Assembly: GCF_018982885.2 (NCBI RefSeq)
Contig: NZ_CP081849.1
Span: 620,001 to 684,000 of the forward strand
DNA from: Polymorphobacter megasporae
Lineage (GTDB): Bacteria > Pseudomonadota > Alphaproteobacteria > Sphingomonadales > Sphingomonadaceae
Reading direction: 5' to 3'
DNA length: 64,000 bases
The notes under the pieces were generated by a model. It worked only from the letters and a program-made list of their open reading frames with translations. It searched no databases and had not been told where the DNA came from. How positions within the stretch are numbered: the first letter of the stretch is position 1; the number at the start of each line of letters is the position of its first letter. The translations under genes and the position numbers were made by a program. Shown here piece by piece: positions 44,595 through 54,343 of the stretch.

Positions 44595-45977
44595 TCATGG
44601 GTACGGTTGCGCGCGACCGTTCTCGCCATGGGGGAGCCGGAACTCGACCCGAAGTCCGGGGTAGTTGTCCGTCAGTCGCAATGTTGCGCCATGAACCGAG
44701 GCTACTGCCGCAACGAGCGCGAGTCCGAGTCCCGACCCCGGCGCACCTCGGCTGTCGTCGAGCCGGTAAAAGCGCTTCAGCACGTGCTCGCGCGCGGCCT
44801 CGGGAATCCCCGGACCATTGTCTGCCACCGATAGCACGATGCCATCGTCACGACGTTGCAGCGTGACCGCGATTTGGCAACCGGCGGGAGTATGGAAGAT
44901 TGCGTTTTCAATCAGGTTGGTCAGTGCCTGAACAAGCATTTCTGGATCGGCGCGACCGTGAATGCCCGGTTCGATCGCACTTACAAGAATGTGTCGCGCG
45001 TCATCGGTAACCGGGCGATAGATATCGACCAGGTGCAGCAAGCAGTCGCTCAGATTGGCTTCGACGACCCGGCTCCGCGCACTGCCCGCTTCCAAAGAAC
45101 TAATGCGCAGCAACGTGCGAAAGACACCCAGAATTTCGTCGGTCTGTGCAATGGCCGCGTCGATTTGGGTTTCGGTCGCTTCGTCCGGATTATCTTTAAG
45201 CGTTTCGAGGCGGTGCCGGAGTCGGGTCAATGGCGTGCGAAGATCGTGCGCAATGTCAGTCGAAATCTGTCGCATACCTTCGAGCAGAGCCTCGATCCGT
45301 TCGAGCATGCGGTTGAGATTGGCCGAGAGATGATCAAACTCGAGGCTCATGCCAATCGCCGGCAAGCGTTCGGTCCAATTTCCTTGCATGATGTGCTCAA
45401 CCGACTGATTGACACGGCCAAGACGACGCAAGAAAACTGTCCCGATGGCGAAGCCTCCCACGAGCGCCAACAGGATTATGCCGACACCAAAGAGGACGCT
45501 TGACCCACGGAGTCGCTGACGGAGTTCATCCAAATCGGAATTATCGCTCGCGACGACGAGAATAGCGCCGTCCGGGAGCTTGACGCCCAAGGCCCTGAGT
45601 TGAACCGCCTCCACGGTACCCGCACGATCAGGATTGGAGTTCTTCACGAATATCTGATGCCACCCGGTTGCAGCGGTCGACGCGGGTAGGCTGCCCGCAA
45701 GGAGGTGTCCGGAGCGATCGATCATGCCATATCTCAGGTCATGTTCGCGCACTGCATTTTCGCGGCGGACCACCGACTCAATCGCCTCTGTGCGTCCGGC
45801 GTCGCGATCCTCATCGACAAGGATGGCCACTTCGGCTGCCACAGTGTCGTCGGCGACTTCGGTCGCATATCGATAGACCGTCCGATCCACGACAATTAGC
45901 AATGCGATCGTACCAATCGCGAACACTGTCGCCATCAACAGTGAGAATCGGAACGCACCGCTGCGGAGCGGACTCAT
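44595..45977 (-). CDS. Sensor histidine kinase
   Basis: 460 residues. TM1 is near 9-31, the periplasmic domain about 32-160, TM2 about 162-184, HAMP about 185-240. Phosphoacceptor H244 lies in TDIAHDLRTPLTRLRHRLE. The catalytic domain has ALTNLIENAIFHTPAG, DNGPGIPEA and GSGLGLALVAAVASVHG. Start: ATG 45977, one base after the response regulator stop (45979-45981). It is followed by the ATP-citrate-lyase-like genes, which could be targets (inference). Confidence 0.92.
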   Translation of the reverse strand: MSPLRSGAFRFSLLMATVFAIGTIALLIVVDRTVYRYATEVADDTVAAEVAILVDEDRDAGRTEAIESVVRRENAVREHDLRYGMIDRSGHLLAGSLPASTAATGWHQIFVKNSNPDRAGTVEAVQLRALGVKLPDGAILVVASDNSDLDELRQRLRGSSVLFGVGIILLALVGGFAIGTVFLRRLGRVNQSVEHIMQGNWTERLPAIGMSLEFDHLSANLNRMLERIEALLEGMRQISTDIAHDLRTPLTRLRHRLETLKDNPDEATETQIDAAIAQTDEILGVFRTLLRISSLEAGSARSRVVEANLSDCLLHLVDIYRPVTDDARHILVSAIEPGIHGRADPEMLVQALTNLIENAIFHTPAGCQIAVTLQRRDDGIVLSVADNGPGIPEAAREHVLKRFYRLDDSRGAPGSGLGLALVAAVASVHGATLRLTDNYPGLRVEFRLPHGENGRAQPYP

Positions 45978-45978
45978 T

Positions 45979-46650
45979 CTAAGCATCCAGCCGGTAGCCC
46001 GCACCGCGGATGGTGTGGATCAGGTCGCGATCAAACCCACGGTGCACTTTCGCACGTAACCGGCTTATATGGCTCTCGATCAGATTCGTGCCCGGGTCAA
46101 AGTGAAACGACCAGACATTCTCGAGCAGCATCGTTCGAGTAACGATCTCGCCGACATGCTGCATCAGATATTCAAGTAGCTTATATTCCTGTTGCTGCAG
46201 ATCGATTGGGATATTGGCCCGCGTCACGGTCCGCTTGAGCAGATCGACTTCGAGATCCCCGGCGATCAGCCGGGTAACGATATTAGCCATCGGCGGCCGC
46301 CGCCCGAGCGCAGCTACCCGGGCCAGGAGTTCCGAACCGGCGAAGGGTTTGATGAGGTAGTCATCGGCCCCGGTTTCCAATCCTTCGACCCGGTCATCGA
46401 CGCTGTCCATTGCCGTCAAAAACAGTGCCGGCGTCCGGATGTTCGCGCTGCGGAGCGCCTTCAGCACTCCAAGACCGGTGATTCCCGGGACCATTCGGTC
46501 GAGAATGAGAACAGCATACGTGTCGCTGGTACCAAGGAAAACGGCGTCCGGGCCATTGGCGCACTCATCGACGATGTGGCCAGCCGCGCGCAGCAGCCGC
46601 GCGACATGCTCCCGCACTTCGCAGTCGTCCTCAAGGAGCAGGAGTTTCAT
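45979..46650 (-). CDS. OmpR-family response regulator
   Basis: 223 residues from ATG 46650; a longer frame to 46725 has no protein character. The receiver has E7/D8/D9, D51 in VLILDRMVPGITGL, T79 and K101 in YLIKPFAG. The winged helix includes LQQQEYKLLEYLMQHVG and TNLIESHISRLRAKVH. It is divergent from a PepSY gene, a frequent neighbour of this type of system in sphingomonads. Confidence 0.92.
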   Translation of the reverse strand: MKLLLLEDDCEVREHVARLLRAAGHIVDECANGPDAVFLGTSDTYAVLILDRMVPGITGLGVLKALRSANIRTPALFLTAMDSVDDRVEGLETGADDYLIKPFAGSELLARVAALGRRPPMANIVTRLIAGDLEVDLLKRTVTRANIPIDLQQQEYKLLEYLMQHVGEIVTRTMLLENVWSFHFDPGTNLIESHISRLRAKVHRGFDRDLIHTIRGAGYRLDA

Positions 46651-46738
46651 CGTATGACCCTGTCGCGTCTGAGCAAGCCGGCTAGCGCTGAAAGCGAAAA
46701 ATGCGAAGCATAGACAATTTGGCAATTCCTAACTTGGC

Positions 46739-47119
46739 TTGAGCGTGGCCGACCCGGTGGCGTCTATCCCGTCATCAGGGCATTCCGCCTCGACGGGAAC
46801 AACTACGCGTATCTTTGTCTATTTGACGACAGCCGCCACGCTGGCCAACTCCGCCGTGGTCGCCGCGCCGATCGCGATCAAGTTCAAGGGGGACAAGCTT
46901 GCACCGATCGCTAGTGTGATGCTCGCCAGTGCGCGGGCAAGCGCCCTCACCGCGCGTCCGGATGTCATCATTGCTCAGGAACTGGAGAAAGAGGCGCGAG
47001 GGCGCGGCCTGCGGTATTCGTTCGATATCAAGAGCAAGGGCAAGACTTTCGAAGTCGGGATCGACACACGTACCATCAAGCTCCTCGAAAATAAGCCGGA
47101 CGGTCCGAACGCCGATTGA
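46739..47119 (+). CDS. PepSY-domain secreted protein
   Basis: Up to 126 residues. The region APIAIKFKGDKLAPIA followed by ARASALTARPDVIIAQELEK, GRGLRYSFDIKSKGKTFEVG and TIKLLENKPDG is a PepSY domain, a small periplasmic domain of regulatory role. A hydrophobic signal-like segment (FVYLTTAATLANSAVVAA) precedes it. The start is weak: TTG 46739 or GTG 46745, neither with a good ribosome site, so the 5-prime end may have been altered. It is divergent from the response regulator. Confidence 0.68.
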   Translation: MSVADPVASIPSSGHSASTGTTTRIFVYLTTAATLANSAVVAAPIAIKFKGDKLAPIASVMLASARASALTARPDVIIAQELEKEARGRGLRYSFDIKSKGKTFEVGIDTRTIKLLENKPDGPNAD

Positions 47120-47298
47120 TCGCCTGGGCGCCGCTGGCTCATCCATGAAGGAGAATACTCGTGTCGGCTGAGCGATGAAGCATTGGGAATTCCCAATCTC
47201 TCTGTCATCGATACGTCGCTGAACCGCAATTTCACCGTCATTTGCCGGCCGCAGAAGACCGCGTCCGGCGAATAACGTCAGCGTTTCAGAGGTGATAA

Positions 47299-49836
47299 AT
47301 GTCTTTAGGGCTTACCAAGATGACATTGCTGAGCTCGGCGACGCTCATCGCGAGCTCGGCGTTTGCCGACGCGGCACCTGCCGACCAGGCTGCGAGCGAC
47401 ATCGTCATCACCGGCGTCCGCGCAAGCAAGACCGCTCGCGCCGAGGAGCGCGCTGCGCCGAACCTCGTCAATGTTCAAGCCGCCGAGGACATCGTCAAAT
47501 ATCCCGACTTCAACGCCGCCGAGGCGCTCGGACGCATACCTGGCGTCAGCCTCGCGATCGACACGGGCGAGGGGCGCTTTGTCAACATCCGCGGGCTCGA
47601 TGGCAACCTCAACGGCACGACGTTCGGCGGGGTAACCCTCCTAAATACCCAACCTGGTGGTACCTATTTCGGCGGCGGCGGCCGCGCGGTCGAACTCGAT
47701 ACCGTGCCGGTCGGCGCGATCGACCGGCTCGTTGTCCGCAAGACCGGCCTGCCCGACCAGGAGGCCGAAGGCCTCGGCGGCTCGGTCGAATTGACGCCGC
47801 GGACCGCCGTCGGCCTGACCAAGCCGTTCTTCGAAGGCACGCTCGGCGGCGGCTATCAAAATGCGCACAAAAGCGGCGACGTCTTTATCGGCGAGGCCGC
47901 CGCCGGCACCGCGTTTGGCCCTGACAACCAGTTTGCCGTGGTGCTGACCGGTTCGTTCCATACGGATAAGCGCGGCTTCGACGACGTCGAGCCCGGCCTG
48001 CTCGATGCGGTCCAGCCGGGGACGCCCGGCGACAAAGTGCTCGATAGCCTCGACCTGCGCCGCTATACCTACAACCGCCGCCGTTTCGGCTTCGGCGGCG
48101 AGCTCGACTGGAACCCCGACCCGAAGAACCATTATTATCTGCGTGCGAACGACGCGGGGTACACCGAGTCGGTCAAGCGCTCGATCCTTCAGTATCGCGG
48201 CCTTGGAGACACCACAACGACCAACGGCAACATCATCACCGCGACAGGGGTCGACGCGCGTGTCACACGGCGAGACGAGCAAGAGACCCATCTCAACTTC
48301 ATCGCGGCTGCCGGTGGACACAATGACCTCGAGAGCGTGATCCTCGACTATCAGATGTCGTACACCTCGGCGACGTATCACCGCGATTACGATCGCAACA
48401 CGACCTTCTCGCGGGTTGGCCAGCCCGGCTTCACGGTCGCGTACGACAACACCACCCGCGTCGTGCCGATGCTGACGACGACCGGCTTCAATCCGAGCGA
48501 CCCGAGCCAGTTCACGCTCACGGGTGCGACGAATACCACCGAGCGCGCGCACGACCGCGAATATGCCGGCGTGTTCAATGTCACGGTGCCGACGACGCTG
48601 CTCGGCGGCGACGGTGCCTTTAAAATCGGCGGCAAGCTTCGCTTCCGCGACAAGATCGACGCACCGAACAACCTGACCTACAGCGGCGTGCCGGCAACGT
48701 CGCTAAGCGCACTGCTCGGCGAAGGGCCGTTCACCGATTATTACGCTGGCACCTACAACGTCGGCTATGCGCCGAGCGTACCGGCTACCCGCGCTCTGTT
48801 GGGCTCGCTGACGCAAATCACCAGCGCGTCGAATGCCCAGCGCAACGCCCAAGGCTTCTTCAACGATACCGAAAACATCTACGCTGGTTACGCGCAATAT
48901 TCGGGCACGTTCGGCAAGCTTGGCGTCCTGGTCGGCGTCCGCGTCGAGAACACCGATGGGACCTATCGCGGGACGACAATCACTGACGGCACTGTCTTCA
49001 CACCGTCGTCACGCAAGTCGAGCTACACCAACTTTTTCCCGACGGTGCAACTGCGCTACGACATCGCCGACAACCTTGTCGCACGGGCGACATATTCGAC
49101 CGGTATCGGGCGTCCCGGATTCCTCCAGCTCCTCTCGGGCGCTGTCGTCGACACCGGCAATCAGGCAGTGTCGGTCGGCAACCCGAACCTCAAGCCGACG
49201 ACTGACAACGCCTTCGACGGCGCGGTCGAATATTATCTGCCCAACTCAGGGATCGTCTCGGTCGGGGTCTTTGACAAAGAATTCAACAACTACATCATTA
49301 ACGGCATCACCTTCGACAATAATTATCCGGGCATAACCGGGCGGACGACGATCACCACCTACACCAATGTCAGCAGCGCCTATTCGCGCGGCGTCGAAGC
49401 ACAATATAACCAGAAGTTCAGCTTCCTGCCGGCACCATGGAACGGTTTCGGTGTCGTCGCCAACGCGACCTATGTCTGGTCGAAATTCCAGATCCGTCCC
49501 GGCGAGACTAGTCGCCTGCCCGGAACCTCGCCGCTGACGTACAACGCAGGCGTGTTCTATGAGGCGAACAAGATGCAACTGCGGGTGTCGGTCAGCCATG
49601 TCGACGCAGCGATCTTCGGCGTCGGCGGTGGTGCGGGCTTCGATACGTTCGAGGACCAGCGCACCCAGGTAGACCTGACTTCGTCCTATCAGTTGTTTCC
49701 GAAGATGACAGTTTACTTCAACGCGCGCAACCTGAACAACTCGCCTCTGCGCTATTACGAAGGCTTCGCCAACCGCACGACGCAGCGCGAATTCTACGAT
49801 CAAAGCTACGAGGCAGGGTTCCGGTTCAAGTTCTAG
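47299..49836 (+). CDS. TonB-dependent receptor
   Basis: 845 residues; signal peptide ends LIASSAFADA. TonB-box-like DIVITGVRAS is followed by the plug: IVKYPDFNAAEALGRIPGVS, FVNIRGLDGNLNGTTFGG and VELDTVPVGAIDRLVVRKTG. The N-terminal layout and the NYPG/YSRG barrel motifs match the sphingomonad/Caulobacter TonB receptor group often tied to carbohydrate, phytate or xenobiotic uptake. It ends EAGFRFKF. ATG 47299 follows GAGGTG. A YncE-like gene follows after 37 bp. Substrate unknown. Confidence 0.94.
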   Translation: MSLGLTKMTLLSSATLIASSAFADAAPADQAASDIVITGVRASKTARAEERAAPNLVNVQAAEDIVKYPDFNAAEALGRIPGVSLAIDTGEGRFVNIRGLDGNLNGTTFGGVTLLNTQPGGTYFGGGGRAVELDTVPVGAIDRLVVRKTGLPDQEAEGLGGSVELTPRTAVGLTKPFFEGTLGGGYQNAHKSGDVFIGEAAAGTAFGPDNQFAVVLTGSFHTDKRGFDDVEPGLLDAVQPGTPGDKVLDSLDLRRYTYNRRRFGFGGELDWNPDPKNHYYLRANDAGYTESVKRSILQYRGLGDTTTTNGNIITATGVDARVTRRDEQETHLNFIAAAGGHNDLESVILDYQMSYTSATYHRDYDRNTTFSRVGQPGFTVAYDNTTRVVPMLTTTGFNPSDPSQFTLTGATNTTERAHDREYAGVFNVTVPTTLLGGDGAFKIGGKLRFRDKIDAPNNLTYSGVPATSLSALLGEGPFTDYYAGTYNVGYAPSVPATRALLGSLTQITSASNAQRNAQGFFNDTENIYAGYAQYSGTFGKLGVLVGVRVENTDGTYRGTTITDGTVFTPSSRKSSYTNFFPTVQLRYDIADNLVARATYSTGIGRPGFLQLLSGAVVDTGNQAVSVGNPNLKPTTDNAFDGAVEYYLPNSGIVSVGVFDKEFNNYIINGITFDNNYPGITGRTTITTYTNVSSAYSRGVEAQYNQKFSFLPAPWNGFGVVANATYVWSKFQIRPGETSRLPGTSPLTYNAGVFYEANKMQLRVSVSHVDAAIFGVGGGAGFDTFEDQRTQVDLTSSYQLFPKMTVYFNARNLNNSPLRYYEGFANRTTQREFYDQSYEAGFRFKF

Positions 49837-49873
49837 GGGTTAACGTGCCGGACCCGAGTGAAGGATGCTAATT

Positions 49874-50863
49874 ATGCGACGTATAACTGCCAGTGCCCTG
49901 TTGATGCTGTTCGCGACACCGGTGCTCGCTGCCGACCCCGGCATGATCGTCAGCAAGCGCATCCCCGGCCCCGACGGCGGCTGGGATTATGTCAACGTCA
50001 GCGCCGACGGCAGGACGATGCTCGTCTCACGCTCCGATGGCGTGATGACGATCGATCTCGCAACCGGAGCGGTAAATCCGCGCTTAGTCGCGGCGCAGCG
50101 GACACACGGCGCGGTGACGGTGCCCGGCAGCACGATCGGAATGGTCACGAGCACGATCAGTGGCGGGGCATTACTGTTCGACGCGGTTTCGGGAGCGATT
50201 GTCGCCGACATCAAGACGGGCACGAAGCCCGACGCCGCCGCATATGACCCCGCGACGGGGATGCTGCTGGTGATGGACAACGCGGGCGGCGGCGTCGCGG
50301 TGATCGATCCGAAGACGAAGGCACTCGTCGGCAAGGTCGCGGTAGCGGGCGCGCTCGAATCGGCGGCGGTCGACGGTAAGGGCACGCTCTACGTCAACGT
50401 CGAGGACAAGGGCGAGCTGGTGGTGATCGACGTCGCGCGCAAGGCCGTCGTTCGCACGATCCAACTCACTGGCTGCGAAGACCCAGGCGGGCTCGCGCTG
50501 ACCAAGCAGGGCTATCTGATCTCCGCGTGCGCCAATGGCCACGCCAAGGTGGTCGAGGCGAGATCGGGCCGGTTGCTTGCTGACATCGCCATCGGGTCGC
50601 GCCCCGACGCCGTGATCTACGACGGCCCGCGCGACCGCGCCTACGTCCCAACCGGCGGCGACGGTGCGCTGACCGTCATCGATACGACGGTCGTGCCAAG
50701 CGGCGTCGGGGTCGTGTCGACGCAGAAGGGGTCACGCACCGGTGCCGCCGACCCGGCGACCGGCAACGTCTACCTACCTGGCGCGCGATTTGCGCCGGCC
50801 GAAGCGGGACAGCGGCCAAAGGCAATCCCGGGGTCGTTCGAAGTGCTGGTCGTCAGCCGGTAG
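49874..50863 (+). CDS. YncE-like periplasmic beta-propeller protein
   Basis: Third YncE-like gene, about 329 residues. The signal peptide ends FATPVLAADP. Blades show the pattern WDYVNVSADGRTMLVSRSDG, AAAYDPATGMLLVMDNAGGG, VDGKGTLYVNVEDKGELVV and AVIYDGPRDRAYVPTGG. ATG 49874 lies eight bases after AAGGA; ATG 49865 is in frame but has no spacing. It directly follows a TonB receptor gene and is probably cotranscribed with it. Confidence 0.86.
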   Translation: MRRITASALLMLFATPVLAADPGMIVSKRIPGPDGGWDYVNVSADGRTMLVSRSDGVMTIDLATGAVNPRLVAAQRTHGAVTVPGSTIGMVTSTISGGALLFDAVSGAIVADIKTGTKPDAAAYDPATGMLLVMDNAGGGVAVIDPKTKALVGKVAVAGALESAAVDGKGTLYVNVEDKGELVVIDVARKAVVRTIQLTGCEDPGGLALTKQGYLISACANGHAKVVEARSGRLLADIAIGSRPDAVIYDGPRDRAYVPTGGDGALTVIDTTVVPSGVGVVSTQKGSRTGAADPATGNVYLPGARFAPAEAGQRPKAIPGSFEVLVVSR

Positions 50864-50947
50864 TCGTGACCGGATCAAAATCCGGAAATGTCGCTTCTTG
50901 ATGGTCAGGGTACGGCCATAACCGGCTGCGCCGTTGCCACAGCGCCA

Positions 50948-51053
50948 GTCTTGAACAATCAAGACGGTATACCGCAACGGGCGGGCGTGTGGCGGGCCTG
51001 AGCCCCGTTTCCGCGTACAGGGACTCGCCGCCGTTTCCACAGGCCCGCACGCC
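50948..51053. terminator. Hairpins after the YncE-like gene
   Basis: Two inverted repeats lie in the 290-bp gap behind the gene: GTCTTG/CAAGAC (50948-50953 and 50960-50965), and a larger pair, GGCGTG-TGG-CGGGCCTG (50984-51000) with CAGGCCCGCACGCC (51040-51053). No T tract follows, so they are at most weak or Rho-assisted terminators between convergent genes. Confidence 0.35.
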
Positions 51054-51156
51054 GTCCACACCGCGCGCTCTCGAACCGTCCGTACCGATCGGGGTCGGAG
51101 CTGGATACCTGTGCGCCTTCGAGGTCATCACCTCAGCTCGGGAGCCGCGCTCTTAT

Positions 51157-52239
51157 CTAGCGTTTGGCTCCATCGACGGCGAACAACGGGGTCATTGGCA
51201 CGACTCCCGCGGCGGTGTCCGCCGCATGGCCGAGATAGGCGGGCAAGCGGAATGCGTCCTCAAGTGTTCGCAGCAGAGAGTAATGGCTGTACGGCGTCGA
51301 GTCAGAAACGCTGCGAGGACCATGGTTGGTGATCACCACCATTGGGATGTGGCCGCCACCAAAGTTAGAGATCGCGCCTGGCGTCACGCCACAGCAGCCT
51401 TCGCGGGTGCGACCTGCACCTTCATCGAAACCAATTATAATTGCGACGTTCTCACGCGACCTCCACGCCTTGGTCGCCTGCAGCGCGGCTACAAGTTGAC
51501 CAGCTTCCGTGTCACCGCGGCGGATTAGGCCAGCGAGGTCAAGGGATCCGTCGCAGTCGGCAGGGACGCCGTCGCCGTGCAGTCCGTGCATCTCGTTGCA
51601 TTGGTTAGGCACGATAAGAGCGAAAGCCGGGAGGCGATCAGCAGCAATATCCATCTCCAGCTGATCGAAGCCGACAATATGGCGGGCGCGCTGCGGGTCT
51701 GCCTGAACACTCGCGAAGTTGATAAACCCTGAGTGCTTAGAGGCATAAAGCGCTGCGGTCTTCAGGCCGTTGGTCGCCGTCGGGTCGCCAGCCGTGACGA
51801 CCGTCGAGCCGGGTGCCGGCAGGGTTTCGTAATAGCCTTTCCAGTCGCGTCCGCTCGCTTCCAGCTGCGTGCCAAGATGCGGCTGGCGAATGGTATGGTC
51901 GACATAGCCTGGTCCGGTTGATCCGGCGCATTTGGGATCATCGGAGGGACCCGGCCTGCAATAGAATGCATCGTCGTCATGGATGCCATAGGTGTCGCCT
52001 CCCAGCAGCGCGACGTAATTTGCCTCGCTCGGATGGACTTCGGCATAGAATTGGGTGGCAGTGCCATAGGTGGCCGCCAGACGCGAAATATTGGGCGCGG
52101 CGTTCTCGCCCATGATCTGCTTGTAGTCCTTATTCTCCTCGATGATGACGTACACGTGATCGTAGCTGGGAACCGCGCGGTCTATTTTGGTGGCACCGGC
52201 GGCGGCCGCAATCACAGCAGCAATTATCGAAATGATCAT
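51157..52239 (-). CDS. Secreted phosphoesterase (acid phosphatase / phospholipase C family)
   Basis: About 360 residues from ATG 52239, preceded by CGGAG; a longer frame to 52491 is not protein-like. The N-terminus is a short signal peptide. The metal-dependent phosphoesterase family motifs are seen: DHVYVIIEENKDYKQI near the start, HPSEANYVALLGGDTYGIHD with the nucleophile region, VAIIIGFDEGAGRTREG, and GGGHIPMVVITNHGPR with PYSHYSLLRTLEDAF. These match the PF04185-type group that includes AcpA and nonhaemolytic phospholipase C. Substrate unknown; phosphate scavenging is plausible. Confidence 0.85.
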   Translation of the reverse strand: MIISIIAAVIAAAAGATKIDRAVPSYDHVYVIIEENKDYKQIMGENAAPNISRLAATYGTATQFYAEVHPSEANYVALLGGDTYGIHDDDAFYCRPGPSDDPKCAGSTGPGYVDHTIRQPHLGTQLEASGRDWKGYYETLPAPGSTVVTAGDPTATNGLKTAALYASKHSGFINFASVQADPQRARHIVGFDQLEMDIAADRLPAFALIVPNQCNEMHGLHGDGVPADCDGSLDLAGLIRRGDTEAGQLVAALQATKAWRSRENVAIIIGFDEGAGRTREGCCGVTPGAISNFGGGHIPMVVITNHGPRSVSDSTPYSHYSLLRTLEDAFRLPAYLGHAADTAAGVVPMTPLFAVDGAKR

Positions 52240-52633
52240 GCTCGGCTCCGTCGTGATAAAATCCGTGCTCACAACAAGCAATAACGCGTCATTATTACGG
52301 GCGGGGGTGCGAAAGGGTCCATACCATTTTCTACCCAATGACGCGGGAGGCAAGCGAGCGTCCGCTACTGGAGCAGGAGCCGCCATAGGATCCGCAAGTA
52401 TTTGTACGGCAGCTATGGTGCATTCCACGCCCGAAAGCTGCCAAGTAGGTACCGGCCCCAATTTCAACTTGGGAGCAGCACCTGCATCCAATATCCGGTT
52501 TTAGACATCGCTCATGCCGCCCAAGATCACTGGATCTGTGTCGTCTCGACGGCAACCTCAGAGCTGGGCGGCAACAAAAATGCGAACAGGCGGAGCCGCG
52601 GCCCCGCCCGTCCGTCGTTCTTCGTCGCTAGGA
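52240..52633. other. Intergenic, promoter side of the phosphoesterase
   Basis: About 390 bp without a supported gene. It should hold the phosphoesterase promoter and the 3-prime end of the PEP-CTERM transcript. No clear operator or terminator was seen. Confidence 0.4.
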
Positions 52634-54343
52634 TCAAGCGGTCGCATACCCGCTGCGACGGCGCGCCATCATGCCGACGAGCCCGAACCCGGCGATCATC
52701 ATCAGCCAGCTGGCCGGCTCGGGAACGGCAGCCGTATTGATTTCCGAAATCCACGTCGACCAGCGCGACCCGCCGGTGCCGCCGAGATGCCCGCCGGCTG
52801 CATCGTTATACTCACGGGCATATTCGCCGATCAGCCAAAATTTGGTCCGATCGGTTGGGTCGAGCGTGACCTGGCTGTAGTCGCCCCAGCGCTGGCGTCC
52901 GGAGGCGACCTGACCGTCGACCGATCCGTTGTGGTAGTCGTCGACCAGGCTAACTTGCAGAAGCTGGGCACCGCCACGGGTATATAGAATACCGTTCGAA
53001 TAGGTCCCGAACTGCTGCTCGAAGAAGCTGATCTTGCCATCGGCACCCGATCCCGAGCGATTGTAGCCGACGACGACCTGACCGAGATCGTTGACCGAGA
53101 GCGAACCTTCGAAATAGTCATGGACGCCGTCACCGATGTCGGTCTCCGACACAATCTTGTTCGTAGCTGCGTCGATGACGGTCAGACGGACCTTCGAAGT
53201 GTCAGAATTGTCGTCGGACACCGTCTGGACGCTGTAAATCTTGCCTTTCGCCTCGTAAACGTTTGAGCCAATTCGAGCATCGAGGCTGTCGACGACGCGG
53301 TCATTGCTTGTAAAGACTGCGTTCGGATTGGCGTCAGGCACCGCATTCGGCTGACGCGCCGGACCCGATGGATCGGTAAAAGCAGTATTATTGAGATAGG
53401 TGCCGTTCGCGAGTGTCGCCCCGGCGGTTCCTGCGTTCTTAACGTCATAAGCGATGTCGGTGTAAGTATAGAGTGACTCGGCAACGACCTTCCCTGTTGT
53501 GCTCGACGAGGTCGAATTCACGCCCTGCATGGCATAGCCAACATACGGTGTATTGACGCCACCCGTTGCTGGATCATACGGATTGTCGAACGACTTGATG
53601 CCGGCCGTGGTTGGGGCAGCACCGCTGACGAGGCTCGACAATGGAATAACGTTCATCGTCGTCCCGTTAAATTGACCGCTGGAGTTAAAGTTGTTGGTGC
53701 CGATGTAGACCGCATTGTTGTCGATCGCGAGGGTCGGATAGTCGGCCGTTCCACCGGCAAAGCCAGTGAACTTGGTCGATTGCCACGTACCGGCCGCGTC
53801 GGCGGTATTCGACACTGCGATTTGGATGTCGGACACACTGGCGCCAAATGACAGCGCGACCCAGCGATTCGTGGCCTTGTTAAAGAGCACGCGGCTGTCG
53901 CCGTTGGCCCCGGTCTGGCCCGCTGCCGCCCAAAAAGCGAGGTCCGACGTCGCTTTTTGCACGGTACCGTCCTTGCCGAACACGGCGAATCCGCCGTTGG
54001 CGAACTCAGTGAACTGCGTCGTGCCAACAGCGCCCATCGTGTCGGGCGGAATGAAGTTGCGGGCGTAGCTGGCAACATCGTACTGGCTGATGCCCTGGAA
54101 GCTTTTCACCACCGTAGCGGTTGGCTTGAAAGTGGCGAGTTGGCGCTGCTGGCCGATGCTGTCGGCGAGGAGAGGAGCGGCCGCCGTGCCGCCCGACGTG
54201 AAGTCGCTCGGAACAGGGGGCACGTATTCCATCTTTTCGAACCCTGTGAGCGAGTCCAAAGCGAAAGAGTTCTGTGCCCGCGCCTGTACAGCTACTGTCG
54301 CGATTGCTACGACGGCGACTGAGGCTAACGTAGTATATTTCAC
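52634..54343 (-). CDS. PEP-CTERM sorting-domain protein, secreted
   Basis: 569 residues. A signal peptide (1-25, ending VAVQARAQ) is followed by a long beta-rich extracellular region with sialidase/propeller-like repeats, for example ADYPTLAIDNNAVYIGTNNF and DYSQVTLDPTDRTKFWLIGE. The C-terminus is a textbook PEP-CTERM signal: VPEPASWLMM, a hydrophobic helix, then ARRRS. Such proteins are processed by an exosortase, not encoded in this window, and usually go to the surface or biofilm matrix. Start is GTG at 54343 with AGGAG seven bases upstream; the earlier in-frame codon at 54373 lacks one. Confidence 0.88.
   Translation of the reverse strand: MKYTTLASVAVVAIATVAVQARAQNSFALDSLTGFEKMEYVPPVPSDFTSGGTAAAPLLADSIGQQRQLATFKPTATVVKSFQGISQYDVASYARNFIPPDTMGAVGTTQFTEFANGGFAVFGKDGTVQKATSDLAFWAAAGQTGANGDSRVLFNKATNRWVALSFGASVSDIQIAVSNTADAAGTWQSTKFTGFAGGTADYPTLAIDNNAVYIGTNNFNSSGQFNGTTMNVIPLSSLVSGAAPTTAGIKSFDNPYDPATGGVNTPYVGYAMQGVNSTSSSTTGKVVAESLYTYTDIAYDVKNAGTAGATLANGTYLNNTAFTDPSGPARQPNAVPDANPNAVFTSNDRVVDSLDARIGSNVYEAKGKIYSVQTVSDDNSDTSKVRLTVIDAATNKIVSETDIGDGVHDYFEGSLSVNDLGQVVVGYNRSGSGADGKISFFEQQFGTYSNGILYTRGGAQLLQVSLVDDYHNGSVDGQVASGRQRWGDYSQVTLDPTDRTKFWLIGEYAREYNDAAGGHLGGTGGSRWSTWISEINTAAVPEPASWLMMIAGFGLVGMMARRRSGYATA

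Noticed and set aside
44360-44629. 89-residue minus-strand frame between kinase and lyase genes
   Set aside because: Overlaps the kinase end, lacks a ribosome site and has no recognisable motif.
47120-47298. In-frame continuation after the PepSY stop (about 50 codons ending CRPQKTASGE)
   Set aside because: No start codon with ribosome site and no family; probably chance or a small relic.
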